Source: Fimenecus sp045631225 (lineage in GTDB: Bacteria; Bacillota; Clostridia; Oscillospirales; Acutalibacteraceae). Taken from it: a stretch of DNA of 64,000 bases. Of this stretch, positions 1 through 8,620 are shown piece after piece (position 1 is the first letter of the stretch; the number at the start of each line of letters is the position of its first letter). The notes under the pieces were generated by a model, which was not told where the DNA came from, did not search any database, and worked only from the letters and a program-made list of their open reading frames with translations. The translations under genes and the position numbers were made by a program. Location of the stretch: positions 1 through 64,000 of the forward strand of contig JAZQUG010000033.1 in the NCBI GenBank assembly GCA_045631225.1. Direction: 5' to 3'.

Positions 1-748
1 GGCACAGGCTCTCCGCGAAATGTCAGGTCGCCTTGAGGAGATTCCTGGAGAAGAAGCATTCCCTGCTTACCTTGAGTCTTATATCGCAGCCTTCTATGAA
101 AGAGCTGGTATTGTAAAGCTGAGTGACGGTTCTGTAGGTTCTGTTACAATCGGTGGTACAGTATCTCCTGCCGGCGGTAACTTTGAAGAGCCGGTTACAC
201 AGGCGACCCTTAAGGTTGTCGGCTCTTTCCACGGACTTTCCCGTGAACGCTCTGATGCACGTAAATATCCGGCAATTGACCCGCTTGATTCCTGGTCAAA
301 ATATAAGAGTGTTATCCGCGAAGATAAGGTTGCTTTTGCAAGAAAGGCGTTCAAGAAAGGTACTGAAGTTAATCAGATGATGAAGGTTGTCGGTGAAGAA
401 GGTACAAGTATTTCTGACTATGTAATTTATCTTAAAGCAGAAATGCTTGATGCAGTTTATCTTCAGCAAAACTCTTTTGATTTAACTGATGCAAACTGTG
501 GAACAATGCGTCAGCGCTATGTTACTGATAAGCTTATTACCGTTTTAGGTAGTGAATATGAAATAGATACTAAAGATGATGCCCGTAGTTTCATTAACCG
601 TTTACGTCAAAAGTTTATCGACTGGAACTATACAGAATTCCAGAGTGATGCGTTTAAAAAGGTTGAACATGAAATCGATGCATTGTATAAAGAAAAGAAC
701 GGTAAATTAGGTATTGATGCTGAAGCATTATTAAAGGACGGTGAATGA
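1..748 (+). CDS. ntpA: V-type ATP synthase subunit A, C-terminal part (5' end outside window)
   Basis: Catalytic A subunit of a rotary V/A-type ATPase; only about the last 249 codons are present. The frame is open from base 2, upstream of the first visible ATG at 20, so the gene is cut by the window edge and does not start there. Visible family segments are ALREMSGRLEEIPGEE, the SPAGGNFEEPVTQ stretch, and YPAIDPLDSWSKY, followed by the helical C-terminal domain. From memory, the wording of these segments resembles the chlamydial/spirochaetal branch more than the Enterococcus-type NtpA. The P-loop lies upstream and cannot be checked. The stop overlaps the ATG of the B subunit gene (ATGA), indicating translational coupling. 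Confidence 0.95.
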   Translation, partial: AQALREMSGRLEEIPGEEAFPAYLESYIAAFYERAGIVKLSDGSVGSVTIGGTVSPAGGNFEEPVTQATLKVVGSFHGLSRERSDARKYPAIDPLDSWSKYKSVIREDKVAFARKAFKKGTEVNQMMKVVGEEGTSISDYVIYLKAEMLDAVYLQQNSFDLTDANCGTMRQRYVTDKLITVLGSEYEIDTKDDARSFINRLRQKFIDWNYTEFQSDAFKKVEHEIDALYKEKNGKLGIDAEALLKDGE

Positions 749-2046
749 TAATGAATAAAGTTTTTAATCGAATTGAATCAATCACCGGTAATGTTATTAC
801 TGTAAGAGCAAACAATGTTCAATATAAAGAATTGGCACAGGTTAACACTCGTTTCGGCAAATCGCTTGCTCAGGTTAATAAAATTGAGGGAGACATTGTT
901 TCACTTCAGGTTTTTGCAGGCGGTCAGGGTGTTTCAACAGGTGACGAAGTTCGCTTTTTAGGTCGTGAAATGCGTGTATCATTCAGCGAAGATTTGTTAG
1001 GACGCATTTTTAATAGTTCAGGTGAACCAAGAGATAAAGGACCTGCACTCACAGAAAATATGAAACCTGTTGGTGGTCCATCTGTTAACCCAACCAAACG
1101 AATCCTTGCAAACCGAATGATGAGAACAAATATCCCTATGATAGATATGTTCAACACTTTGGTGGTTTCACAGAAATTACCTATTTTCTCAATTTCAGGT
1201 GAACCATATAATCAGCTTCTTGCTCGTATTGCAATGCAGGCAGAGGCAGATGTAATTGTCCTTGGTGGTATGGGTCTGAAATATGACGATTTCCTTTATT
1301 TCAAGGATGAGCTTTCAAAAGGCGGAGCATTAAGTAAAACGGTTATGTTTATTCACACTGCATCTGACCCTACTGTCGAATGTATGATGATTCCTGATAT
1401 GGTATTGGCTGTTGCAGAGCAGTTTGCTTTACAGGATAAGGACGTATTGGTCTTGCTTACCGATATGACCAACTTTGCTGATGCTATGAAGGAAATTGCA
1501 ATTACACAGGAACAGGTTCCATCTAACCGTGGTTATCCCGGTGACCTTTATTCTCAGTTAGCAGCTCGTTACGAAAAGGCTGTTGACTTCGCAAATTCAG
1601 GTTCAGTTACCGTTCTTGCTGTTACAACTATGCCGGGTGACGATGTTACACATCCCGTACCTGACAATACAGGTTATATTACCGAGGGACAGTATTATCT
1701 CAAAGGTGGTCGTATTGAGCCGTTTGGTTCTCTTTCACGACTTAAACAGAATGTTAACGGCAAAACACGAAAAGACCATAGAGCACTTATGGACGCTATG
1801 ATTCGTATGTATTCTTCTTATAAAGAAACATTAGAAAAGAAAAATATGGGCTTTTCAATGAATAAATGGGATGAAAAGCTCCTTAAATACGGTAATCTTT
1901 TTGAAAATAAGATGATGGACTTGTCGGTCAACCTGTCTCTTGAACAATCACTTGACTTAGGTTGGGAGATTTTAGCAGATTGTTTCCAAAAAGACGAAAC
2001 AGGTATAAAATCAGACCTTACTGATGAATTCTGGCCTATTAAGTAA
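745..2046 (+). CDS. ntpB: V-type ATP synthase subunit B
   Basis: Non-catalytic nucleotide-binding subunit that alternates with A in the V1 head. The 433-residue length fits the family. The segment LPIFSISGEPYNQLLARIA replaces a true Walker A, as expected for B. It is followed by VLGGMGLKYDDFLYFKDEL, VLLTDMTNFADAMKEI, PSNRGYPGDLYSQLAARYEKA and TTMPGDDVTHPVPDNTGYI, all conserved in this family. ATG 745 overlaps the stop of the A gene. A second ATG at 751 (MNKVFNRI) is an equally good start, with an AAGGACGGTGA ribosome-binding site just upstream. Second gene of the A-B-D-I-K order. Confidence 0.96.
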   Translation: MIMNKVFNRIESITGNVITVRANNVQYKELAQVNTRFGKSLAQVNKIEGDIVSLQVFAGGQGVSTGDEVRFLGREMRVSFSEDLLGRIFNSSGEPRDKGPALTENMKPVGGPSVNPTKRILANRMMRTNIPMIDMFNTLVVSQKLPIFSISGEPYNQLLARIAMQAEADVIVLGGMGLKYDDFLYFKDELSKGGALSKTVMFIHTASDPTVECMMIPDMVLAVAEQFALQDKDVLVLLTDMTNFADAMKEIAITQEQVPSNRGYPGDLYSQLAARYEKAVDFANSGSVTVLAVTTMPGDDVTHPVPDNTGYITEGQYYLKGGRIEPFGSLSRLKQNVNGKTRKDHRALMDAMIRMYSSYKETLEKKNMGFSMNKWDEKLLKYGNLFENKMMDLSVNLSLEQSLDLGWEILADCFQKDETGIKSDLTDEFWPIK

Positions 2047-2060
2047 GGAGGATTTTAGTT

Positions 2061-2693
2061 TTGGCAAAAATCAAATTAACAAAAAATGAATTAAAGGTAC
2101 AAAAAGATGCTCTTAAAATGTACCAGAGATATTTGCCTACTCTGACACTAAAAAAACAACAGCTTCAAGCAGAAATTCGTACAATAGAAGCAAAAGCTAA
2201 AGCAGTAAGAGAAGAAAAAGAGAAACTTGAAGCGGGTTTCAATGATTGGATTGCTGTTTTTAGTGAAAAGGATGTATTTCCTGACGGAATAATCACCGTG
2301 AGCAATATCCGTAAAGGAAAAGGAAATATTGCAGGCGTGGCTATTCCCACATATGAGGGTGCTGACTTTTCCAGAAGTGATTACGATTTGTACACTACTC
2401 CCCTATGGGTCGATATAGCTGCAAACCACATGGAAAAAGCAATGTCGCTTGATTTGGAAGCGGAAGTGTTGGACGAACAGGTAAGACTTTTAGGTGCAGA
2501 GCTTCTTGCAACTTCTCAAAGAGTCAACTTGTTTGAAAAGGTAAAAATCCCTGAAACTCAACAAAATATTAAAAAAATATCAATATATATGGCAGACCAA
2601 CAGGTCAGTGCTGTAGTTCGTTCAAAAATATCAAAACGAAAAATTGCCCAACGTAATGCTGAGGCTTCCGAAAAGGAGGTATATGCATTATGA
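2061..2693 (+). CDS. ntpD: V-type ATP synthase subunit D
   Basis: Central-stalk D subunit (210 residues) that couples the A3B3 head to the membrane ring. The protein is almost entirely long helices, with charged coiled-coil character at residues 5-70 and 125-200. It begins AKIKLTKNELK, similar to the usual N terminus of the family. The start is TTG at 2061, preceded by a strong AAGGAGG site about nine bases upstream; no ATG in frame gives a full-length N terminus. The 3' end overlaps the next gene by four bases (ATGA). Peripheral stalk and F/C subunits are not seen here and presumably lie upstream of the window or elsewhere. Confidence 0.9.
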   Translation: MAKIKLTKNELKVQKDALKMYQRYLPTLTLKKQQLQAEIRTIEAKAKAVREEKEKLEAGFNDWIAVFSEKDVFPDGIITVSNIRKGKGNIAGVAIPTYEGADFSRSDYDLYTTPLWVDIAANHMEKAMSLDLEAEVLDEQVRLLGAELLATSQRVNLFEKVKIPETQQNIKKISIYMADQQVSAVVRSKISKRKIAQRNAEASEKEVYAL

Positions 2694-4606
2694 TAGTTCC
2701 TATGAAAAAGGTTTCTCTCATCATTATGGGAGATAAAAAAACAGAAGCACTGAAAAAGCTTCGAAAACTCGGAATGATTCATATTGAAATAACCGAAGGC
2801 TCGGGAGACCGGCTTAATGAACTCAAAGAACAGATTTCTTTACTTGAAAATGCAATTTTCATCGTAGGAGGTAAGAAAACTACTGAAGAAAAGGAACTGA
2901 CCGTTGACGAAAGTCTGAATATTGCGAAAGAAATATCTACTTTGACAGACGAAAAGAAAAACTGTCAGGCAGAAATGATTACTCTTAATTCAGAACTCGA
3001 ACGAATTAAAGGTTGGGGAGAACTCGAACCTAAAAGTATCGAAGATTTAGTAGAAAAAGGCATTGATGTTGCATTTTATGAAATACCTGAAAAGGAATAC
3101 AAGTCTTTTAACGAAGGTGTAAAAACCATTAAGTTAGGCGAAAGTAAAAATTCTGTAAAATTTATGTTGATTAAGTCCGGATTTGACGATGAAGAAAAAC
3201 TTGTTGAATCATTGAATAGTTACAAGTTAGAGTTGCCGCAGATGTCAACTGAAGAAATGCGACAAAAATCCGCAGAGCTTGGTGACAAGATTAAATCGAT
3301 AGACGAAAAAATTCTTTCTTACGGTAATTACACAAGCACACTTAAAAATGCAGTAAAAGCTTGTGAAAAAGAAATCGAATTTGAGGTTTATGCAACCGGT
3401 ATGGCAGACGAAAATTTATCAGATGATAAAAATGTTTCAGTTGCACATTTCAAAGGTTATATTGAAACAGAAAATCTTGATAAGTTAAAAGAAACGGCTA
3501 AATCAAATTCCTGGGGACTTCTCGTTGAAGACCCAACTCAAGAGGACGACGTACCGACTAAACTAAAAAACAATAAGTTTGTAAGTCTTATCTACCCGTT
3601 AACTGACTTTTTGGGTGCAGTTCCCGGATATTTCGAGTATGACATATCAGGTTGGTTTTTAGCATTTATTCTTATCTTCTTTGGAATTATTTTCGGTGAC
3701 GGTGGATACGGATTATTTATCTGTGCTGTTGCTGCCATTCCGATTATAAAATCACTTGTTGCAAAGAAAACAGTTTCACCAACATTTTTGCTTGTAGGAC
3801 TCTTGGGATTGTCAACCGTATTATGGGGAACACTCACGTGCACCTGGTTCGGACTTTCTCCTGAACAAATACCACAGTGGCTTCAGAATTTGTCAATTCC
3901 TGTGATTTCAAACGTATATGAAGACAGAATATGGCATCCGTTCTGGACACAAGGTGAAGTGGGACTTACCACAGCGCAGAATTTGCAGATTTTCTGTTTC
4001 TCGTTGGCACTTATTCAGTTGACGATAGCACATATAAAGGGTGCAAAAAGAAACATAAAATCACTTAAAGCGCTTGGTGATATCGGCTCAATATTACAGT
4101 TATTCGGAATTTACTATCTTGTGTTAAGCCTTGTGGTAAATCCTGAAGTATTCAGCTTCTCACTTGTAATAAGCGGAATTCCTGTGGGTACAGTTTCCCT
4201 TGTCCTGATAGGCTTAGGTTTTGTATTAAGCTTTATATTCTCAAATTACGAAGGAAACATTATTAAGTCTATACTTGCAAGTCTTACAAATATAGTTTCT
4301 GTCTTGCTCGGTGTAGTAAATGTTTTCTCAGATATAGTTTCCTATATACGCCTTTGGGCTGTGGGGCTTGCAGGTGCTGCTATTGCAGCCACAGTAAACG
4401 AACTGGCAGGACCACTACTCGGAAACTTCTTATTTATGATTATTGCGATTATGCTTCTTGTATTCGGTCACGGACTTAATATGATATTGAATGTATTGTC
4501 CGTTATCGTTCACGGTATAAGACTGAATACTCTTGAATTTTCATCGCATCTTGATATGTCCTGGAGCGGACATAAATTCAAACCATTTAATGAACAAACA
4601 GAATAA
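2690..4606 (+). CDS. ntpI: V-type ATP synthase subunit I (a-subunit)
   Basis: Membrane stator subunit forming the ion half-channels against the K ring. Residues 1 to about 300 are soluble and helical, with coiled-coil stretches. From about residue 305 onward there are seven or eight hydrophobic segments, including the family signature FGDGGYGL near residue 335. YIRLWAVGLAGAAIA near residue 553 carries the conserved arginine thought to be essential for ion translocation. The 638-residue length is normal. The gene overlaps the D gene by four bases and is 19 bases from the K gene, so all are one operon. Confidence 0.93.
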   Translation: MIVPMKKVSLIIMGDKKTEALKKLRKLGMIHIEITEGSGDRLNELKEQISLLENAIFIVGGKKTTEEKELTVDESLNIAKEISTLTDEKKNCQAEMITLNSELERIKGWGELEPKSIEDLVEKGIDVAFYEIPEKEYKSFNEGVKTIKLGESKNSVKFMLIKSGFDDEEKLVESLNSYKLELPQMSTEEMRQKSAELGDKIKSIDEKILSYGNYTSTLKNAVKACEKEIEFEVYATGMADENLSDDKNVSVAHFKGYIETENLDKLKETAKSNSWGLLVEDPTQEDDVPTKLKNNKFVSLIYPLTDFLGAVPGYFEYDISGWFLAFILIFFGIIFGDGGYGLFICAVAAIPIIKSLVAKKTVSPTFLLVGLLGLSTVLWGTLTCTWFGLSPEQIPQWLQNLSIPVISNVYEDRIWHPFWTQGEVGLTTAQNLQIFCFSLALIQLTIAHIKGAKRNIKSLKALGDIGSILQLFGIYYLVLSLVVNPEVFSFSLVISGIPVGTVSLVLIGLGFVLSFIFSNYEGNIIKSILASLTNIVSVLLGVVNVFSDIVSYIRLWAVGLAGAAIAATVNELAGPLLGNFLFMIIAIMLLVFGHGLNMILNVLSVIVHGIRLNTLEFSSHLDMSWSGHKFKPFNEQTE

Positions 4607-4625
4607 ATCACGAAGGAGAATGATT

Positions 4626-5051
4626 ATGAATTTCGGATTATTAGGAACATCTTTAGCTATGGGTATTGCTGCAATTGGTTCAGCAATCGGTATCGGTATT
4701 GCAGGTCAGGCATCAATTGGTGCTTGGAAAAAGTGCTATATGAGTAACAAGGCAGCACCATTTATTCTCACAGTTTTTGCAGGTGCGCCTCTTACACAGA
4801 CAATTTACGGTTTCCTCTTAATGCAGCAGATGAAAGGTTCAGACGCAGACCCTGCATTCTTAATTGGTCTCGGTATCGCATCAGCTCTTGCAATGGCTTT
4901 CTCAGCAGTTTTCCAAGGTAAAGCAGGCGCTGCAGGTGCAGACGCTCTCGCTGAAACAGGAAAAGGCTTCTCACAGTACATCACAGTAGTTGGTCTTTGC
5001 GAAACAGTTGCATTGTTTGCTCTTGTTTTCAGCATGGTAGCACTCGGATAA
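4626..5051 (+). CDS. ntpK: V-type ATP synthase subunit K (membrane ring proteolipid)
   Basis: Rotor ring proteolipid of 141 residues with four hydrophobic helices, i.e. a fused pair of hairpins. Start chosen at ATG 4626 behind GAAGGAGA; a longer upstream reading frame overlaps the I gene and is not needed. The second hairpin carries the ion-binding glutamate in LCETVALFALV (about residue 125). The first hairpin has PLTQTIYGF, and FQGKAGAAG precedes helix four. The Thr-Gln pair, the Gln of FQGK and the Glu correspond to the Na+ ligands known in Enterococcus hirae NtpK, so Na+ coupling is possible; this is inference. Last gene of the operon, followed by a hairpin terminator. Confidence 0.93.
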   Translation: MNFGLLGTSLAMGIAAIGSAIGIGIAGQASIGAWKKCYMSNKAAPFILTVFAGAPLTQTIYGFLLMQQMKGSDADPAFLIGLGIASALAMAFSAVFQGKAGAAGADALAETGKGFSQYITVVGLCETVALFALVFSMVALG

Positions 5052-5075
5052 ACCAAAAGTATAGTTGTTAAAATC

Positions 5076-5128
5076 AAAAAGCGTTGCAAGAGGGACAAGA
5101 AATTCCCAAATGCAACGCTTAATTTTTT
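5076..5128. terminator. Hairpin terminator, copy 1 of a dispersed conserved hairpin
   Basis: A perfect 10-bp stem (5079-5088 with 5111-5120, arms AAGCGTTGCA and TGCAACGCTT) encloses a 22-base loop that can pair further through GGGA and TTCCC. T-rich sequence follows on both strands. It lies between the converging V-ATPase and leucine-rich-repeat genes, so it can end both transcripts. The loop is identical to that of the element at 8621-8668, which ordinary terminators do not require. Confidence 0.8.
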
Positions 5129-5152
5129 GCTTAAATATTATATAAAATAATC

Positions 5153-7066
5153 TTAATAATGTACTACACCACAAGAGCAAGTTTTATTAAGTCCAAAGAG
5201 CATATTGAATACGTTTATGATTCTCCAGAAGAAACCTGAAATACCGTCTTTATGACAAGCGTGGTCACATTCTACTGATGGGTCAAGGAGCTTGTTGTCT
5301 GCATCACAGTAGCCATCTCCGTTATTGTCTGCATGACCTGTTGCGTTGATAACAACTGTTTCACGGCTGATTTCATCTTCGCATACTGAACAATATACAA
5401 CTACATCTTTGCTACCATTTTCTGTGCAAGTAGGAGCAACATAATTTTCTTCTACTGCAATTGCTGGTGTATGACCGTTTGCAGGGAGTTCTTTCTGCTC
5501 TGTAAGTGTTTCACCACAAACTGAACAATTTGCACCCTCTGTAAAACCTGTTTCTGTACAGGTTGGTGCTACTGCAGGAATTGTTTCTTCTGTGTGACCT
5601 GTTGCATCAACATAATCATCAACGTAAGTGTCACCACACTCACAAGTGTATGTTGTATATCCTTGTGCTGTGCAAGTAGGAGCAGTTACAACTGATTCAT
5701 AATTATGTTTTTCAAGCTTTGCGATTACTTCTGTGTATGAATCTCCACACGCACAAGTATATGTCATAATACCTGTTGTTGTATGAGTTGCAGATGTTGT
5801 GATTTCTGATGTATGGTTATGTCCTGTTGCATCTACATAATCATCAACATAACTGTCACCACATTCACAGGTGTAAGTTGTATAACCCTGTTCTGTGCAA
5901 GTAGAAGCAGTTACAACTGATTCATAATTATGTTTTTCAAGCTTTTCAATTACTTCTGTATATGAATCACCACAAGTGCAAGTATATGTCATAACACCTG
6001 TTGCTGTATGAGTTGCAGGAACTGTGATTTCTGATGAGTAGTTATGTCCTGTTGCATCAACATAATCATCAACATAACTGTCGCCACAAACACAAGTATA
6101 TGTTGTATAACCTTGCTCTGTACAAGTTGGAGCAGTTACAACTGCATTATATGAACATTCGTGTGTTTCTTCACCGAGGAAATGGATTGTTGCATTTTCA
6201 AGACCGGTTCCGAATATAATTCCATATATAATGCTTCCTTTTGAAATAGCACTCCATTCCGCTTCTGTGCCCATATAATAAACATCTGTTAATTCTGAAC
6301 AGTTAAATGAGTACTCACCAATTGTTTCCACAGCATTATAAATTGTTACAGTTTTAAGATTCGAACATTCATAAAATGCCTTATCACCAATAGTTGTTAC
6401 ACCCTTACCGATTACAACATCAGTAAGCCCATTACAGTTATAAAATGCCCAATCACCAATCGTTGTAACACCCTTGCCGATTATAACATCAGACAGCCCT
6501 GTGCAATTATAAAAGGCTTCACTACCAATAATTGTTACACTATCAGCTATTGATACAGTTTTAAGATTTGAACAAGCATTAAATGCATCGTCACCAATCA
6601 CTGTTACACCCTTACCGATTACAACATCAGTAAGCCCATTACAGTTATAAAATGCCCAATCACCAATCGTTGTAACACCCTTGCCGATTATAACATCAGA
6701 CAGCCCTGTACAATTATAAAAAGCTTCACTACCAATAATTGTTACACTATCAGCTATTGATACATTTTTAATATTTTCGTGATTATAAAATGTAGAATCG
6801 CCGATTGTTGTTACACCTTGAGATATTACAACGCTTTCTATTGAGCTTATATAACCATGCCAAGACGGATAATATCTATGTATATCATCATACATCTTAC
6901 CTGTACCGGAAATGGTCAATGTGCCAGTCGATTCATCAAATGTCCAAGTAAGATTATAACCACAAGGGCCTGATGTTAGTTTTTCTGCACTTGCTGTGAT
7001 TGGGATAATGGATATCACCATAAGTATTGCGAGGATGATTGCTAAAATTTTGTTCGTTTTTTTCAT
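5153..7066 (-). CDS. Secreted BspA-type leucine-rich-repeat protein with Cys-rich repeats
   Basis: Predicted exported surface protein of 637 residues. Residues 1-27 form a signal peptide (KKTNK, hydrophobic core, ASA-like cleavage site). Residues about 30-290 contain BspA/TpLRR-type 23-residue leucine-rich repeats of the form TIGxxAFYNCxxL. Residues about 300-560 hold repeats with a PTCTEQGYTTYTCxCGDSY core, with paired Cys in each. The C terminus is an aromatic helix (GFFWRIINVFNMLFGL) followed by KTCSCGVVHY. BspA-like repeats are known from adhesins, but the ligand here is unknown. ATG 7066 follows GAGGAGG. A promoter lies at 7101-7129 on the same strand. It is not in an operon with its neighbours. 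Confidence 0.85.
   Translation of the reverse strand: MKKTNKILAIILAILMVISIIPITASAEKLTSGPCGYNLTWTFDESTGTLTISGTGKMYDDIHRYYPSWHGYISSIESVVISQGVTTIGDSTFYNHENIKNVSIADSVTIIGSEAFYNCTGLSDVIIGKGVTTIGDWAFYNCNGLTDVVIGKGVTVIGDDAFNACSNLKTVSIADSVTIIGSEAFYNCTGLSDVIIGKGVTTIGDWAFYNCNGLTDVVIGKGVTTIGDKAFYECSNLKTVTIYNAVETIGEYSFNCSELTDVYYMGTEAEWSAISKGSIIYGIIFGTGLENATIHFLGEETHECSYNAVVTAPTCTEQGYTTYTCVCGDSYVDDYVDATGHNYSSEITVPATHTATGVMTYTCTCGDSYTEVIEKLEKHNYESVVTASTCTEQGYTTYTCECGDSYVDDYVDATGHNHTSEITTSATHTTTGIMTYTCACGDSYTEVIAKLEKHNYESVVTAPTCTAQGYTTYTCECGDTYVDDYVDATGHTEETIPAVAPTCTETGFTEGANCSVCGETLTEQKELPANGHTPAIAVEENYVAPTCTENGSKDVVVYCSVCEDEISRETVVINATGHADNNGDGYCDADNKLLDPSVECDHACHKDGISGFFWRIINVFNMLFGLNKTCSCGVVHY
5590..6165 (-). 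repeat. 225-bp tandem repeats encoding 75-residue Cys-rich units
   Basis: Inside the leucine-rich-repeat gene, matching blocks such as the AAGCTT near 5714 and 5939 recur 225 bp apart. They encode units with two CxCG-like motifs and a DDYVDATGH segment. Two nearly full units and partial flanking ones are visible, with scattered substitutions, so the duplication is not recent. Confidence 0.75.
6372..6775 (-). repeat. 207-bp near-identical tandem duplication of three leucine-rich repeats
   Basis: The block containing ACCCTTACCG at 6401 recurs at 6608, exactly 207 bp away (69 residues, three 23-residue repeats). The two copies differ at only a few positions. Such recent in-frame duplication is a usual way for these proteins to change length. 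Confidence 0.8.
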
Positions 7067-7100
7067 AATAAATTCCTCCTCAATATGTTTTCCTTAATTA

Positions 7101-7129
7101 ATTTTACTATAAAGAAATTAAAAAGTAAA
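7101..7129 (-). promoter_or_regulatory. Candidate promoter of the leucine-rich-repeat gene
   Basis: On the - strand, TTTACT and TAAAAT are separated by exactly 17 bases and lie about 40 bp upstream of the gene. The -35 matches four of six consensus positions and the -10 five of six. Confidence 0.55.
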
Positions 7130-7281
7130 TCTAAATGTAAAAATGAGAAAACATAAAATGAAAATAGATTTAACATCGCATAACGAAATTTCCATTACAC
7201 TACCCTAATCACAATTTTCTTGCGTTTTGTTAGACTGTTTTATGAAAAATTTTAAATATTTTTAAAAAAAGAAATCTCATC

Positions 7282-7310
7282 TTGCTTTTGTCGCACAGGT
7301 AATATATAAT
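7282..7310 (+). promoter_or_regulatory. Candidate promoter of the sigma/anti-sigma pair
   Basis: TTGCTT and TATAAT are separated by 17 bases and end 25 bases before the sigma factor start, with an AAGGAG ribosome-binding site between. It looks like a vegetative promoter. The remaining 7130-7281 stretch is AT-rich and shows nothing further. Confidence 0.6.
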
Positions 7311-7335
7311 CACCTTGTAAAAGGAGCGATTATAT

Positions 7336-7881
7336 ATGCTATCAATATGCTTGGCATTACTGCAGAATCAGGAAGATAAATTAAGATTTGAAGAGTTTTA
7401 CAACAAATTTCACAGTACCGTTTATTTGATTGCAAAGGAGCATTTGATTACTAATGAAGCAGCCGAAGACTGCGCTCAAGAGATAATGATTCATTTTGCA
7501 AAGGATTTTCATAACATCAAACAAGATTTTAACGATTTAGGTTTTAAGAGATATGTCAGAGTTGTATCAAAATGCATTGCTATTAATATGTATCGTCAGG
7601 AGAAAAAGCATCTTGACAATGTTGTTGATACGGATATAAGTGAATTCCATAATCTTACAGTGGAAGAGTTTGATGTTTGTGACATAATTACATTGAAACA
7701 AGCAGTTGATGCCATGCCTGAAGCATACAGATATGTTTTTTATCTGAAATATTTTTATCAATACACAGGTGCTGAAATTTCCGCAAAAACAGGAATATCA
7801 CAGACATCCGTAAGACAGAAATGCTTACTTGGAATGAATTTTGTGAAAAATTTTGTAAAGGAAGCTGAGAATAATGCATAA
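7336..7881 (+). CDS. ECF-type RNA polymerase sigma factor
   Basis: Sigma-70 family protein of 181 residues with the compact two-domain ECF layout. Region 2 is seen at about residues 15-75 (FYNKFHSTVYLIAKE, then EAAEDCAQEIMIHFAK). Region 4 is near residues 125-175 (MPEAYRYVFYLKYFYQYTGAEIS followed by a helix-turn-helix, KTGISQTSVRQKC). The ATG follows AAGGAGCG. Its last eight bases overlap the next gene, which encodes a membrane protein, the usual sigma/anti-sigma arrangement. The target regulon cannot be read from the window; the nearby surface-protein and polysaccharide genes have vegetative-looking promoters rather than an obvious separate motif. Confidence 0.88.
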   Translation: MLSICLALLQNQEDKLRFEEFYNKFHSTVYLIAKEHLITNEAAEDCAQEIMIHFAKDFHNIKQDFNDLGFKRYVRVVSKCIAINMYRQEKKHLDNVVDTDISEFHNLTVEEFDVCDIITLKQAVDAMPEAYRYVFYLKYFYQYTGAEISAKTGISQTSVRQKCLLGMNFVKNFVKEAENNA

Positions 7882-8503
7882 ATTAGTACAAGCTTGTGAA
7901 TTATCATTAAATGACTGGTCAGCGTCCTTTTCTGAAACAATTCCCGAACCGGTATATAGTAAAAAATATAAAAGATGGAAGAAAAATTTATTTGATAAAA
8001 TGCGTGATGACCATTACCATGTATTCACGACAAAAGCCATTAAAGTCATGTGGATAGCTGCGATTATCTCAATGATGTTGTTGACAGCTTTCGTAATTCC
8101 ATCATCTCGTGAATACATCCTTGACAATTTGGATGAATTCAGTAGATATAAAATTACTGAAAATAATAAAAACTCTGTAACAGAGGAAATAACGGTTGGC
8201 TACATACCTGACGGGTTTAAGTTTGAAAGCGAAGACAAATCGGGAAAACAAGTAATTAGCAAATATAAATCGATCAACTCGGATTTCTTTACTATTTTCA
8301 AATATTCTTCAGCAATGGAAGTTGATTTTGATACTGAAAATTATGATGCAGAAGAAATTAACATAGATGGTATAGAATATATTTATTGCCAAGGTAATAA
8401 AGGCGTAAACAACCTTATTTGGACAAAAAATGATTATATATATAAACTGGATGCACCATTTGAAAAAGAAGAAATGATTAAAATTGCAAAATCAGTAGAA
8501 TAG
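7874..8503 (+). CDS. Putative membrane anti-sigma factor with DUF4367-like domain
   Basis: Protein of 209 residues: a cytoplasmic part of about 55 residues, one membrane helix at about 58-77 (MWIAAIISMMLLTAFVI), and an outside domain from about 95. The C-terminal part (VGYIPDGFKF, then SINSDFFTIFKYSS) resembles DUF4367, which often follows sigma-factor genes in Firmicutes. The translational overlap with the sigma gene supports an anti-sigma role. No zinc-binding HxxxCxxC motif is present, so it is not a ZAS-type anti-sigma factor. The signal it senses is unknown. Confidence 0.72.
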   Translation: MHKLVQACELSLNDWSASFSETIPEPVYSKKYKRWKKNLFDKMRDDHYHVFTTKAIKVMWIAAIISMMLLTAFVIPSSREYILDNLDEFSRYKITENNKNSVTEEITVGYIPDGFKFESEDKSGKQVISKYKSINSDFFTIFKYSSAMEVDFDTENYDAEEINIDGIEYIYCQGNKGVNNLIWTKNDYIYKLDAPFEKEEMIKIAKSVE

Positions 8504-8620
8504 GATAACAATAATCTCATTTAATCACGGTATAAATAGTTAAGGAAAAGTGTAACAGAAAGACACATATGGTTTATTTGCTTGTACATTTACAGTAGAA
8601 TTATTGTAAATGATGGTCAT

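Noticed and set aside
5590..6775. CRISPR-like repeats
   Set aside because: The repeats are 207 and 225 bp long, in frame, and encode leucine-rich and Cys-rich protein units; there are no short repeats with unique spacers and no cas genes.
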